Shown here: positions 7,972 through 15,508 of the stretch, one piece after another
How positions within the stretch are numbered: the first letter of the stretch is position 1
Layout: the number at the start of each line of letters is the position of its first letter
IMG/VR virus record: IMGVR_UViG_3300046007_007152
Coordinates: 1-64,000 of that record
Reading direction: 5' to 3' (one strand)
Length of the DNA stretch: 64,000 nucleotides
From: a virus
Notes under the pieces: model-generated
What the model saw: the letters and a program-made list of their open reading frames with translations, nothing else
Database searches by the model: none
Told to the model about the DNA's origin: nothing
Made by a program: the position numbers and the translations under genes

Positions 7972-9014
7972 ACAGAAAGACTTTCAATATAAAGTTCATG
8001 AATTAGAGATTTAATTTTACCTTTATCTTCTGTTATTTCAAGTTTATCAATCTCTTCATTAATGATACTCATAGTGTCCTGAGCAACATCAACCGTGTCT
8101 GAGGATGTCTCTATCGCCTCTTCAACGATGTTTAAATTTATAACACCACCATGCACCATTCTATCTACCCATTGATCAAACTTAACGGCATTTGTTTTCT
8201 TTGAAACAAGAACCTTCACATAAGAATTCTTATAGTAAGAAAAATCATCACCTAGTGGATCATTAGATAAGTTAGAATCATCATAAACAATGATATGATA
8301 CATTCGCTCTGGGTTTTCAATGAATTCTAGTTCTCTAGTATCAGTATCAAACACATGAAACCCTTTAGTTAGTCTGGCATCAGAAAAAGTAATTTGATAT
8401 TGAGTTCCTAGATAATGAACATTTTTCTTGGAATTCTTCCCGTGAAAATGCCCAGATAAAACCATATCGTAGCAGGACAAAATAGAATCATCCATTCCGC
8501 CTTCAAAATTTATACCTTGTATTACTTCATATCCATTTAATTCAAAATGCCCGCAAATTATAGATGCAGGACAAGATTTAATAAATTTATGAAATATTTG
8601 TTCATTTTCTTTATTGATCCACGGGACTAATGCTATTTTTAATCCACCAAATTCCATAATAGTTGGTTCTTCATATAGATGAAGATATTTGTATTTGTTA
8701 TGAAACAGTTCGCGGATAGAGTTTACATGATTTGTATTTTTGTAAAAAGTATCGTGATTGCCTAAAATACAATGAAGTTCTACATTATTATTTTCAAACC
8801 ACTCAATGAATCGTTTTCTAACTTCGGCTAATGTTTGAAAATTTACAAACTTCCGACGATCCATAAGGTCACCCAAATGGAGTACTTTTGTAATATTATT
8901 TTGTTTGCAATAAGGAAAGAATTGTTTCTCAAAAAATGACATAAAGTACTCTAGAAACAATGGTGAATCATTTCGAGCACCAAAATGAGTGTCATTTATA
9001 ATCGCTATTTTCAT
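7968..9014 (-). CDS. 47: Recombination endonuclease subunit gp47 (Mre11/SbcD-like)
   Basis: Nuclease partner of gp46. Metallophosphoesterase motifs in order: NDTHFG (residues 7-12), HLGDLMDR, LGNHDTF, CGHFE and SGHFHG, which supply the Asp, His and Asn ligands of the two-metal site. Length 348 aa agrees with T4 gp47 (339). The C-terminal ~100 residues would bind the gp46 coiled-coil base. Translation is probably coupled to gp55 upstream and gp46 downstream through ATGA overlaps. Confidence 0.96.
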   Translation of the reverse strand: MKIAIINDTHFGARNDSPLFLEYFMSFFEKQFFPYCKQNNITKVLHLGDLMDRRKFVNFQTLAEVRKRFIEWFENNNVELHCILGNHDTFYKNTNHVNSIRELFHNKYKYLHLYEEPTIMEFGGLKIALVPWINKENEQIFHKFIKSCPASIICGHFELNGYEVIQGINFEGGMDDSILSCYDMVLSGHFHGKNSKKNVHYLGTQYQITFSDARLTKGFHVFDTDTRELEFIENPERMYHIIVYDDSNLSNDPLGDDFSYYKNSYVKVLVSKKTNAVKFDQWVDRMVHGGVINLNIVEEAIETSSDTVDVAQDTMSIINEEIDKLEITEDKGKIKSLIHELYIESLSV

Positions 9015-9571
9015 TTTCGCTTTTTCTTTTTCTTTTTAGGTTCAAACTTCTTTATATCATTTTCTGATATTTGAAAATGTTCTGTTAATGCCTCTTGTAC
9101 AGTATCTTTTTCAAAATAATTTTCTTTGAACCATTTATGAAATGAACCATCATCCATTAATTCTGTCATCTTTAATTTAATATAAGCCTGTTTTTTTTCT
9201 TTTTCTATTCGTCTTAAAAAAGCATAATATATGATTTGTGTAAAATACGAAAATGGATTTTTTGATTTTTCTGGATTGAAATTATGTGCATACATTAGGC
9301 AATTTTCAATACCATCAGATATCATTTCTTCTTTATAAGGGTAATTTACAAAGTTGCCTTTTCTTGCAAGATGTTCGGCAATGTTCATAAAACACATTCC
9401 TATGTACTCAGTTACCGGAGGACGTTTTTCGTCGGAGTTTTCTGCCTCCTCGCATAGTTGCTTCCATACAACCATTTCATTGTAGAACAACTTATTGTCT
9501 ATGTAATGATCTTTTGTTTCTTCTATTACTATAGACTCTTCTTTTTTCTTCTTCTTTTTCTTTTTAGCCAT
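9011..9571 (-). CDS. 55: Late-transcription sigma factor gp55
   Basis: Minimal sigma-like factor that directs host RNA polymerase to the late ATAAATA promoters. The region-2-like core is clear: YPYKEEMISDGIENC, then AHNFNPEKSKNPFSYFTQI and AFLRRIEKEKKQ (residues about 85-140). Length 186 aa matches T4 (185). It differs from T4 in having a run of eight Lys at the N-terminus and a polybasic end (KKKKKKRK). The acidic/hydrophobic clamp-binding tail I would expect from T4 is not visible. SD GGAG lies 8 nt before the ATG, and a sigma70-like promoter lies just upstream, so it is transcribed before late genes. Confidence 0.92.
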   Translation of the reverse strand: MAKKKKKKKKEESIVIEETKDHYIDNKLFYNEMVVWKQLCEEAENSDEKRPPVTEYIGMCFMNIAEHLARKGNFVNYPYKEEMISDGIENCLMYAHNFNPEKSKNPFSYFTQIIYYAFLRRIEKEKKQAYIKLKMTELMDDGSFHKWFKENYFEKDTVQEALTEHFQISENDIKKFEPKKKKKKRK

Positions 9572-9592
9572 TATGAAAACTCCTACGGAGAT

Positions 9593-9636
9593 ATTATATA
9601 CAATTCAAAATAAAATCAAGAAAAATCACTTGATTT
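9593..9636 (-). promoter_or_regulatory. Promoter for the 55-47-46 operon, overlapping a hairpin
   Basis: On the minus strand TATAAT (9598-9593) is preceded by TTGATT (9619-9614) with a 15-nt spacer, slightly short. The -35 region overlaps one arm of an AT-rich 8-bp hairpin (9613-9620 with 9629-9636) followed by a T-rich stretch, which may be a weak terminator for the upstream 246-aa gene. The rest of the 139-bp gap (9572-9710) shows nothing further that I can name. Confidence 0.55.
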
Positions 9637-9710
9637 CTCTTGACAGAATCATTACACTTTCTGTGTCAGGTATGGGAAAAGGACTATAGTAATAATATAG
9701 TATATAAGTA

Positions 9711-10451
9711 TTACTTATACTCATCTGAATCCGGATCAGGATTCCAATCAGTCCATTTATTTCCAAAATCTTTTCTTTCGGTTTCGTCCCCAGTGAATTT
9801 TTGATCATTAATAGATTCACGCTTATTTTTTCTTTTTCTTTTGTTCTTATTAGGACCTAAACCAAAGTAATCAATCATATCCATAATTTCTCTTGGATCG
9901 ATCATTCCTTCATTAATCATATGTGCCAATACTTGAGGTGGAAATACCATACTCATATGAACTATTTGTTCTTGAGATGGTTTATTTTTTGATCTTCGTT
10001 TTTTTGGTTTTTCTTGTTCTTCTTCTAATTCTTTGAAGATGGAATCAAACATGTCTGAAATCATTTCTTCATAATCTGCAACAGATTTTTCATGTTTGTT
10101 ATTCATTTTGGGTGGAGTAGGAGATTCATTAGTAAATTCTTGTAATGATTTACTCTCGTAACCAATTTCTTGTCTTGCTTTTTCAATTAAATAATATTGA
10201 ACTACGTCTTGTGTTGGTTCTAGTGTAGTAGCAACAAAGTCCACTGGTATTGTTGTCTTGTGTTCATTTCCAAAGGCTAACCAGTTCTTTAAAATTATGC
10301 CTTCTTTTGGCATACCATACTGATCCGGTAACATGACAGACTTAAAAACCATAGGACGGTTTAATGTCATTTTTCCATTTTCATTTTCAGCCACCTCAGC
10401 AATCAGTTCTTCTCCACTTCTGAGTTTGATTACTTTATAGATTTCTGACAT
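9711..10451 (-). CDS. Hypothetical protein with LSm/Sm-like N-terminal domain
   Basis: 246 aa. The first ~75 residues (YKVIKLRSGEELIAEVAENENGK... then NRPMVF) follow the strand pattern of Sm-like small beta-barrels, as found in RNA-binding LSm/Hfq proteins. A Lys/Arg-rich acidic linker follows, then a short conserved-looking helix segment (VFPPQVLAHMINEGMIDP, about 170-188), then another basic stretch (KNKRKRKNKR). It lies between uvsW and 55 and begins directly next to the uvsW stop. An RNA-binding or RNA polymerase-associated role would fit the fold and the neighbours, but is inference. Confidence 0.78.
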   Translation of the reverse strand: MSEIYKVIKLRSGEELIAEVAENENGKMTLNRPMVFKSVMLPDQYGMPKEGIILKNWLAFGNEHKTTIPVDFVATTLEPTQDVVQYYLIEKARQEIGYESKSLQEFTNESPTPPKMNNKHEKSVADYEEMISDMFDSIFKELEEEQEKPKKRRSKNKPSQEQIVHMSMVFPPQVLAHMINEGMIDPREIMDMIDYFGLGPNKNKRKRKNKRESINDQKFTGDETERKDFGNKWTDWNPDPDSDEYK

Positions 10452-11948
10452 TTAATTCTCCTTTAGTTTCAGAGACACCAACTTATAGTTAAACTTCTCT
10501 TTAGTATATATTCGTATTCGTTCATCCATATGATTGAGAGAGTGATTCCTATATTTTTTGTATTTTAAGTCATCTCCAATATCGTAAACTGCAACAGAAT
10601 TTTTAGTTTCGCTTTTACGAAGTCCTCTACCGATAGATTGTAAAACACGAATTACAGATTTAGAAGGAGAGGCAAAAACAATATTGTGTATATTTCTAAT
10701 ATTAATTCCAGTAGAACAAGTTCCATATGAGGCAAGAAGTATTGAATTATCTTGTTTATCTACTACTTTTCTTATATGTTCTCTTTGTTCTACATCAGTT
10801 CCACCGTGTATAAAAAATATATCTTTATCAGTTATATGATGTTTAAAATTCTCATACAAAGGTTTACCGTGTAATTCTACAAAATTAAACAACACAAGAG
10901 TATTTCCTTTTAAATTAGAACATAAATTTCTAATAAATGCATTTCTTTTGTTATTTGTGATAATCCATTTAATTTCTTCTTTATAAAGCATTCTTTTAGT
11001 TTCTTCTATCTCTTTATCAGAATACTGAAGAAGAATGCATTGTATTGAAAGATTTGATAACAGATTTTTTTCTATTAAATCGGATGTAGTTGTGACATGA
11101 AGAACTCTTCCAAATAATCCTTCTACTACTAATTTATGAGTATGTGTTCCATCTAATGTTCCTGTAGTGCCTATGCGAATAGGACATTCGGTTAATTTTG
11201 ACATCAAAGTAGATAAAGATTTTGCTTTAAATAAATGACATTCATCACCTACTACCATATCAAACTGTTCAAAGAATTCTTTTGGCATTTTATAAATGCT
11301 TTGCCACGTTGATATGACTACTCTTTTATGAGTATCTTTTTCTTTACCTGAAGATATAACGTGACACCATCTCTCAGCAGACCATTTATTTTCTTTTGAA
11401 TAGTCTTTAAAATCGCTGTACATCTGAGAAACAAGACCAACAGTGGGAACAACTACCAATACTTTTTTATCTGGTTTAATTCGGTCTAAAAACAATCGAA
11501 TAAGACAATATATTATTAAAGATTTTCCACTCCCGGTCGGGCACAACAACAAACATCTTTCTTTGTTTAGTGCGTGTGTTATTGCTTTTATTTGGTAGTC
11601 ATGTGCTGTTATTCTTTTTCCCGATGCTGTTGGTTTTATAAATTCTTCAACAAATTTTGCAATTTGTTCTTCTGTGTATGTTTTGTCAATATGATCTAAT
11701 GTTTGAATTGAATAATTTCTATCATTTGCAAATTTAATTAGATAGTCTTGAAGACCAGCATAAATTGTGTGGGTAAACAAATTAAAAAGGCGTATTTGTC
11801 CATCCCATACTTTATTTTTATAAGCAGGAGTAAATTGATAATTTGGTACGGCAAACGTAAAGTACTGATTTAATTCCTTTGCAATACTTCGTTCACAGTT
11901 TACTTTTATAAAAACAGAATTTACAGGTTCAATCACTAAATCGGGCAT
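10452..11948 (-). CDS. uvsW: DNA helicase UvsW
   Basis: Superfamily 2 RecG-like helicase that unwinds branched DNA and R-loops and moves T4 from origin- to recombination-dependent replication. The N-terminal ~100 residues form the UvsW DNA-binding domain (YKNKVWDGQIRLFN). Walker A PTGSGKS (137-143), the DEAH-type box GDECH (about 231-235), TGT motif III and QSIGRGLRK motif VI (about 435) follow. Length 498 aa is close to T4 UvsW (503). It follows uvsY with an 11-nt gap and directly abuts the LSm-like gene. Confidence 0.95.
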   Translation of the reverse strand: MPDLVIEPVNSVFIKVNCERSIAKELNQYFTFAVPNYQFTPAYKNKVWDGQIRLFNLFTHTIYAGLQDYLIKFANDRNYSIQTLDHIDKTYTEEQIAKFVEEFIKPTASGKRITAHDYQIKAITHALNKERCLLLCPTGSGKSLIIYCLIRLFLDRIKPDKKVLVVVPTVGLVSQMYSDFKDYSKENKWSAERWCHVISSGKEKDTHKRVVISTWQSIYKMPKEFFEQFDMVVGDECHLFKAKSLSTLMSKLTECPIRIGTTGTLDGTHTHKLVVEGLFGRVLHVTTTSDLIEKNLLSNLSIQCILLQYSDKEIEETKRMLYKEEIKWIITNNKRNAFIRNLCSNLKGNTLVLFNFVELHGKPLYENFKHHITDKDIFFIHGGTDVEQREHIRKVVDKQDNSILLASYGTCSTGINIRNIHNIVFASPSKSVIRVLQSIGRGLRKSETKNSVAVYDIGDDLKYKKYRNHSLNHMDERIRIYTKEKFNYKLVSLKLKEN

Positions 11949-11959
11949 AACAGTATTTA

Positions 11960-12394
11960 TTACTGCCCGTTAGCAAACTTTGTCCAATCAATTATTGATC
12001 GAATATTCCATTGTCGGTTGTTGATTATCTTTATAATATTTTCAAGATAATTTACTTTTTCTCTCTGGTATTCTACTTTTAATTTTTGACGAATAACTTG
12101 ATCATCGGCTTCGATTAGACGATCCATGTCAGTTCGAATGATGTGAAGATCAAACTGCTCCCATCCGTTTTCCTTGAGTTCTTCTTCAGTCATTTTGCCA
12201 CTAAAGTATAACCATTTCTTTTTACGAAGAACTTCAAGTTCACTTTCTATGCGAGCCAAGGATAGTTTTTCTTCCATGAAAAAAAGAAGATACTTATTGT
12301 GTATTTGTGGTGTACGAACAGATTCTTTGTCGAGTTGTGTCTCATCCAAAGAAATATCTTTTTTGACCATTTCTTTTAGTTCATCAAATGTCAT
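11960..12394 (-). CDS. uvsY: Recombination mediator UvsY
   Basis: Loads the UvsX recombinase on gp32-coated single strands. 144 aa against 137 in T4. The N-terminal pattern MTFDELKEMVKKDISLDET resembles T4 MRLEDLQEELKKDVFIDST, and the middle has YFSGK where T4 has YYSGR. The family is small, so the call rests on these matches plus position next to uvsW. A sigma70-like promoter is located just upstream, inside the end of the preceding tube-like gene. Confidence 0.88.
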   Translation of the reverse strand: MTFDELKEMVKKDISLDETQLDKESVRTPQIHNKYLLFFMEEKLSLARIESELEVLRKKKWLYFSGKMTEEELKENGWEQFDLHIIRTDMDRLIEADDQVIRQKLKVEYQREKVNYLENIIKIINNRQWNIRSIIDWTKFANGQ

Positions 12395-12401
12395 GACAAA
12401 A

Positions 12402-12429
12402 ATTATACATCAATTTAAGATGAAGTCAA
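12402..12429 (-). promoter_or_regulatory. Sigma70-like promoter for uvsY-uvsW
   Basis: TTGACT (12429-12424), 16-nt spacer and TATAAT (12407-12402) on the minus strand, identical hexamers and spacing to the rnh promoter. It lies across the 3' end of the tube-like gene and starts transcription just before uvsY, allowing recombination genes to be expressed apart from the late head genes. Confidence 0.7.
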
Positions 12430-12948
12430 GGCTTCAAACTCAAAGTAGGTGTATCTAAAAGATGCCACGCACGATAATGGAACATTATCTGTATCTTGAA
12501 CACTTAATGCTATTTCTGATAGGTCTACTGGATATGCTTTTCTAAATGTGATTAAAAACTTTTCTTTGTAAGAACTGTTCATCAAATATAGGCTAATGTC
12601 AGAAAATCTATCTTTAAAGTTTATAGTATTTTCTGTTGAAGTTAAATTGGCTATTGAAGTAATCCAATCATAAACTTCTTTCCATCCTCTTAAATTTTCA
12701 TCTACTAAAAATTTAACAGAAAGTGGTTTAAAATCATATTTATTGCCTGGTATGCTTATCGCTGTACTGAGAGTGGTTGGCTGAATTAACTCTTGTAAAG
12801 AAATAGAAGGTATTGCTACTTGTTGTGCAAAATAAGATAGCGTTGGAGCCCGAGATATCATTAACCTAAAGTAATTTGAACTAAGGTAATTATTATTGTC
12901 GGGTCTAGAAATATCCGAAACAAAATCTATATCAGTTTTCTTTGCCAT
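12415..12948 (-). CDS. Tail-tube-like (gp19 family) paralogue
   Basis: 177 aa. The overall layout follows the gp19 tail-tube fold: an early NYFRLMISRAP strand, VAIPSISLQELIQPTTL, then a WKEVYDWITSI helix and a terminal SCVASFRYTYFEFE strand comparable to SYSHYTYEAQSP of the main tube protein at 19777-20331. It lies downstream of gene 23 behind a strong terminator and has no SD. An AATAAATA late-promoter-like box would start the RNA at its ATG. It could be a tube initiator, a terminator-like tube protein or a minor tube component. Confidence 0.78.
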   Translation of the reverse strand: MAKKTDIDFVSDISRPDNNNYLSSNYFRLMISRAPTLSYFAQQVAIPSISLQELIQPTTLSTAISIPGNKYDFKPLSVKFLVDENLRGWKEVYDWITSIANLTSTENTINFKDRFSDISLYLMNSSYKEKFLITFRKAYPVDLSEIALSVQDTDNVPLSCVASFRYTYFEFEALTSS

Positions 12949-12953
12949 AATAT

Positions 12954-12961
12954 TATTTATT
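12954..12961 (-). promoter_or_regulatory. Late-promoter-like box AATAAATA
   Basis: One mismatch to the T4 late box TATAAATA. With T4 geometry (box at -13 to -6) the +1 falls on position 12948, the A of the ATG of the tube-like gene, so the mRNA would be leaderless. It sits right after the gene 23 terminator T-run, where a fresh promoter is needed. Confidence 0.45.
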
Positions 12962-12996
12962 CAAAAAGAAAGGGGAGAGTCTTTCGACTCTCCCCC
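12961..12996 (-). terminator. Intrinsic terminator after gene 23
   Basis: Perfect 10-bp GC-rich stem (12972-12981 with 12986-12995) with a GAAA tetraloop on the minus strand, followed by TTTCTTTTT. It is 26 nt after the gene 23 stop and would end the highly expressed capsid transcript. Confidence 0.95.
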
Positions 12997-13021
12997 ATCC
13001 TCTCCCCAATTAGTTATTTAA

Positions 13022-14470
13022 TTAGAGTCCGAATCCAGTGTTACCGTGTAGGTTAGTGACTTGGAAAATTCGGTAGTATTGGTTTCCACCAAGAGCATTG
13101 ATATCAGTGTTCTCGGAGAATGGATTTGCAACCATTCCGTAACGAGTCTTGAATCCAATCTTTGGTTGGAAAGTGTTTTGATCAACCGCTCTGACCATTT
13201 GTAGTGGAACGTATGGGCAGTAGAAGATACCGGCATCATATGGTGATGTACCACGATATCCAACTACACAGAAGTTAACACCCAACTTGGCATATGGATC
13301 GATATAAACCTTCATCTTGTTGTTTAGAACACCAACAAAGGTATTGCCAGTGTCATCAACGTCGAGGTTAGCAGTCATTGCTGGTGCGAGGTTGAGGAAG
13401 CCACCCATTGTGAGTGCGCTTGCAACGTCGCTTGAGCAAACAAGGAAGTTACCCTTACCACGACGAGTCTCCTTAGCGATTACGTTTGCTTCACGCTCGA
13501 TTTGGAACATGAGGCCACGGAATCTTTCAGCAGACCAACGACCGTCTGAGTCGGTGTTGAGATCGTAGATACCACCAGTTGAGAAATTGGTGAGATCGCT
13601 TTGAGTTGCACCGGTCTTAGCAACACGATAAATTGTAGTGATCAACTCACGGTTGATTTCGTGCAAAATTTCGGTGCTGAGAATATTTGCGAGTTCGCTC
13701 TCGGCGTCAAGACCATGAACAGCCTTGAGGTCTTGTGCGAGTTCTGTGGTGTACTCAGCCTTTAGAGCGCGAGTCTTTGCTTCTACAGCAATACGCTCAA
13801 TGCTGAATGCCATCTCACGGAACTGGGTTCCACCAGACTCACCGAGTTGTTCGGCTGTTGAGGTGAGGAAACCACGGAAAGCATTCATGTCGAATCCGCT
13901 ATCGCGAATACCCCATTGATTGCTTGTGCTTGCATCACCAGAACCGGCGCTAGCACCGATTGGGTTGATACCACCGGTTGCAGAGAATGCTGCGCCGTTT
14001 GATGTGTTTCCGCTACCACCGAACTTAGCGTATGCTTCGTTCCATAGTGCTTCACCATACCGTTTGTCATTGTTATTGACGACACCACCGCGTGATGGTT
14101 CTTGTCGGTCATAACGACTACGCATTGCGAAGATGAGACCGGTTGGTGCAGTCATTGGCTGAACACCAGCGATATCATAAGCAATGAGGTTTGGCATTGA
14201 ACGACGAACGAGGCTGATTAGGATTGGGTCATAACCAGCGAGGTTGCCAGCGGTTCCTGCTGCTTGGGTAACGCTAAAACCACCACCCATGCTGTTGGCT
14301 GGTGTTTCAACGAGATATTGCTCTCTGAGAGCCTTTTCTTGGTTCTCTAAGAGGACAGCGGTTACCTTCTTGCGGTAGCTGTCTCCGATTGATGGAAGTG
14401 CCTCGTGAGAGAGAAGGGGTTCCCACTTCTCAGTTAGCACATCGTAAGATGAGTTGCTTGAAAAATCCAT
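13022..14470 (-). CDS. 23: Major capsid protein gp23
   Basis: Forms the hexamers of the head shell. 482 aa (T4 521). The family block AGYDPILISLVRRSMPNLIA (80-99) followed by DIAGVQPMTAPTGLIFAMRSRY is diagnostic of T4-type capsid proteins. The N-terminal propeptide is expected to be cut by the gp21 protease at an (I/L)xE site; the best candidate is YLVE|T after Glu55 (T4 cuts after 65). SD AAGGAGA precedes the ATG. It is followed by a strong terminator and preceded by the scaffold gene 22. Confidence 0.97.
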   Translation of the reverse strand: MDFSSNSSYDVLTEKWEPLLSHEALPSIGDSYRKKVTAVLLENQEKALREQYLVETPANSMGGGFSVTQAAGTAGNLAGYDPILISLVRRSMPNLIAYDIAGVQPMTAPTGLIFAMRSRYDRQEPSRGGVVNNNDKRYGEALWNEAYAKFGGSGNTSNGAAFSATGGINPIGASAGSGDASTSNQWGIRDSGFDMNAFRGFLTSTAEQLGESGGTQFREMAFSIERIAVEAKTRALKAEYTTELAQDLKAVHGLDAESELANILSTEILHEINRELITTIYRVAKTGATQSDLTNFSTGGIYDLNTDSDGRWSAERFRGLMFQIEREANVIAKETRRGKGNFLVCSSDVASALTMGGFLNLAPAMTANLDVDDTGNTFVGVLNNKMKVYIDPYAKLGVNFCVVGYRGTSPYDAGIFYCPYVPLQMVRAVDQNTFQPKIGFKTRYGMVANPFSENTDINALGGNQYYRIFQVTNLHGNTGFGL

Positions 14471-14499
14471 TTCTTATTCTCCTTAAATGTGTTTAGAAA

Positions 14500-15447
14500 T
14501 TAGAGTTTGTTTGATTTGGCAAGACGATCAAGTGTGCTCAAGTATGCATTCATGCTTGAACCAACTTCTGGTGTGATCTTCTTGTCGGTTGTTTCTTCTA
14601 CCAGATTGTTTACGGTTGGTGCAGAGTTAAAGTAACTCTCTTTGAGTACATTTAATTTCTCTGCATATTGTTCTAGACTTTCGAATTCGACTCCTTCAGC
14701 CAAAGATGCAAATTTCTCAACTTCAACATCGCTTAAACCATTAGCAACGTTTGAGAAAACTTGTGATGCTTGGTAAGCAAGAAGTTCTTTTTCGAGTTCC
14801 ATGTTCTTTTGTAGTTGTTCGTTGAGTGAAGATTCGAGTTCTTCGTTCTCTGAAAAGAGTCCGTCAATGACATCGTACTTTTCTTCTGGAACTTCGATGT
14901 AGTGTGACTCAAAGAGTTCCTTGAGCCCGGACATAAAGTTTTCTGCAATTTCGGTACGAATACCATTTTCGACTGCAAGTTTATTCTCTTCCATCCACTC
15001 CTCAACAACGTAACCAAGATAATCATCGAGTCTTTCAGCAAGTGTATTAACTGCTTCTTCGACTTCCTCTTGAATTACTGTTGCGGCTTCAGAAAGAACT
15101 TGCTCACGAAGGGAATTTACTCTCTCGTTTACTGCGGCTTCGAAAATGGTCTTAGCCTTGTTCATGAATTCTTCAGAAAGAGTTTCACCGTTGAACAAAG
15201 CGTCTAGGTGTTCGTGCATTTCTTTTGCACCATATTCACCCATCTCTTCGTTCTCTTCGTCTTCTTCCCCCTCCTCAGCAACTGCTTTAGTATTGGCTTT
15301 TGCTCCACCTGTTGGGCGAAGAGTAGCCATATTTGCTGCTGCATTTGGATTGAAGTTTGCAAAGGGGTCCCATTGTACTGTTTTACCGTCTGCGGTTTGG
15401 GGGGCTGCACCGTTGGCGGCGTGTGTTGGTGTAGATTGTTTTTCCAT
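14500..15447 (-). CDS. 22: Prohead core scaffolding protein gp22
   Basis: 315 aa, acidic and largely helical, as expected of the main core protein that shapes the prohead and is then degraded by gp21. The N-terminal 70 residues are low-complexity (Ala/Asn/Thr then Glu-rich). From ~80 on it is coiled-coil-like with many Leu heptads, ending LSTLDRLAKSNKL. Position between the protease cluster and 23 matches T4. Residues ~33-46 (NPNAAANMATLRP) share a motif with the C-terminus of the neighbouring internal-protein candidate. Confidence 0.9.
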   Translation of the reverse strand: MEKQSTPTHAANGAAPQTADGKTVQWDPFANFNPNAAANMATLRPTGGAKANTKAVAEEGEEDEENEEMGEYGAKEMHEHLDALFNGETLSEEFMNKAKTIFEAAVNERVNSLREQVLSEAATVIQEEVEEAVNTLAERLDDYLGYVVEEWMEENKLAVENGIRTEIAENFMSGLKELFESHYIEVPEEKYDVIDGLFSENEELESSLNEQLQKNMELEKELLAYQASQVFSNVANGLSDVEVEKFASLAEGVEFESLEQYAEKLNVLKESYFNSAPTVNNLVEETTDKKITPEVGSSMNAYLSTLDRLAKSNKL

Positions 15448-15475
15448 AAATTTCTTGTCCTCTATAAGAACTATT

Positions 15476-15483
15476 GTTATTTA
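15476..15483 (-). promoter_or_regulatory. Possible late promoter for 22-23 (ACTAAATA)
   Basis: Six of eight bases match TATAAATA, including all of the 3' TAAATA. The predicted +1 near 15470 gives a leader holding a GAGGA SD before the gene 22 ATG. Weaker than the other late boxes in this window. Confidence 0.4.
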
Positions 15484-15508
15484 GTAAATTTTGTTTTTTA
15501 AGCCTTAA

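Noticed and set aside
9637-9660. TTGACA hexamer on the plus strand in the gap before 55
   Set aside because: No -10 at a suitable distance and no plus-strand gene downstream.
9626-9820. 64-codon minus-strand open frame before gene 55
   Set aside because: It overlaps the end of the LSm-like gene in another frame, has no SD and consists largely of AT-rich intergenic sequence.
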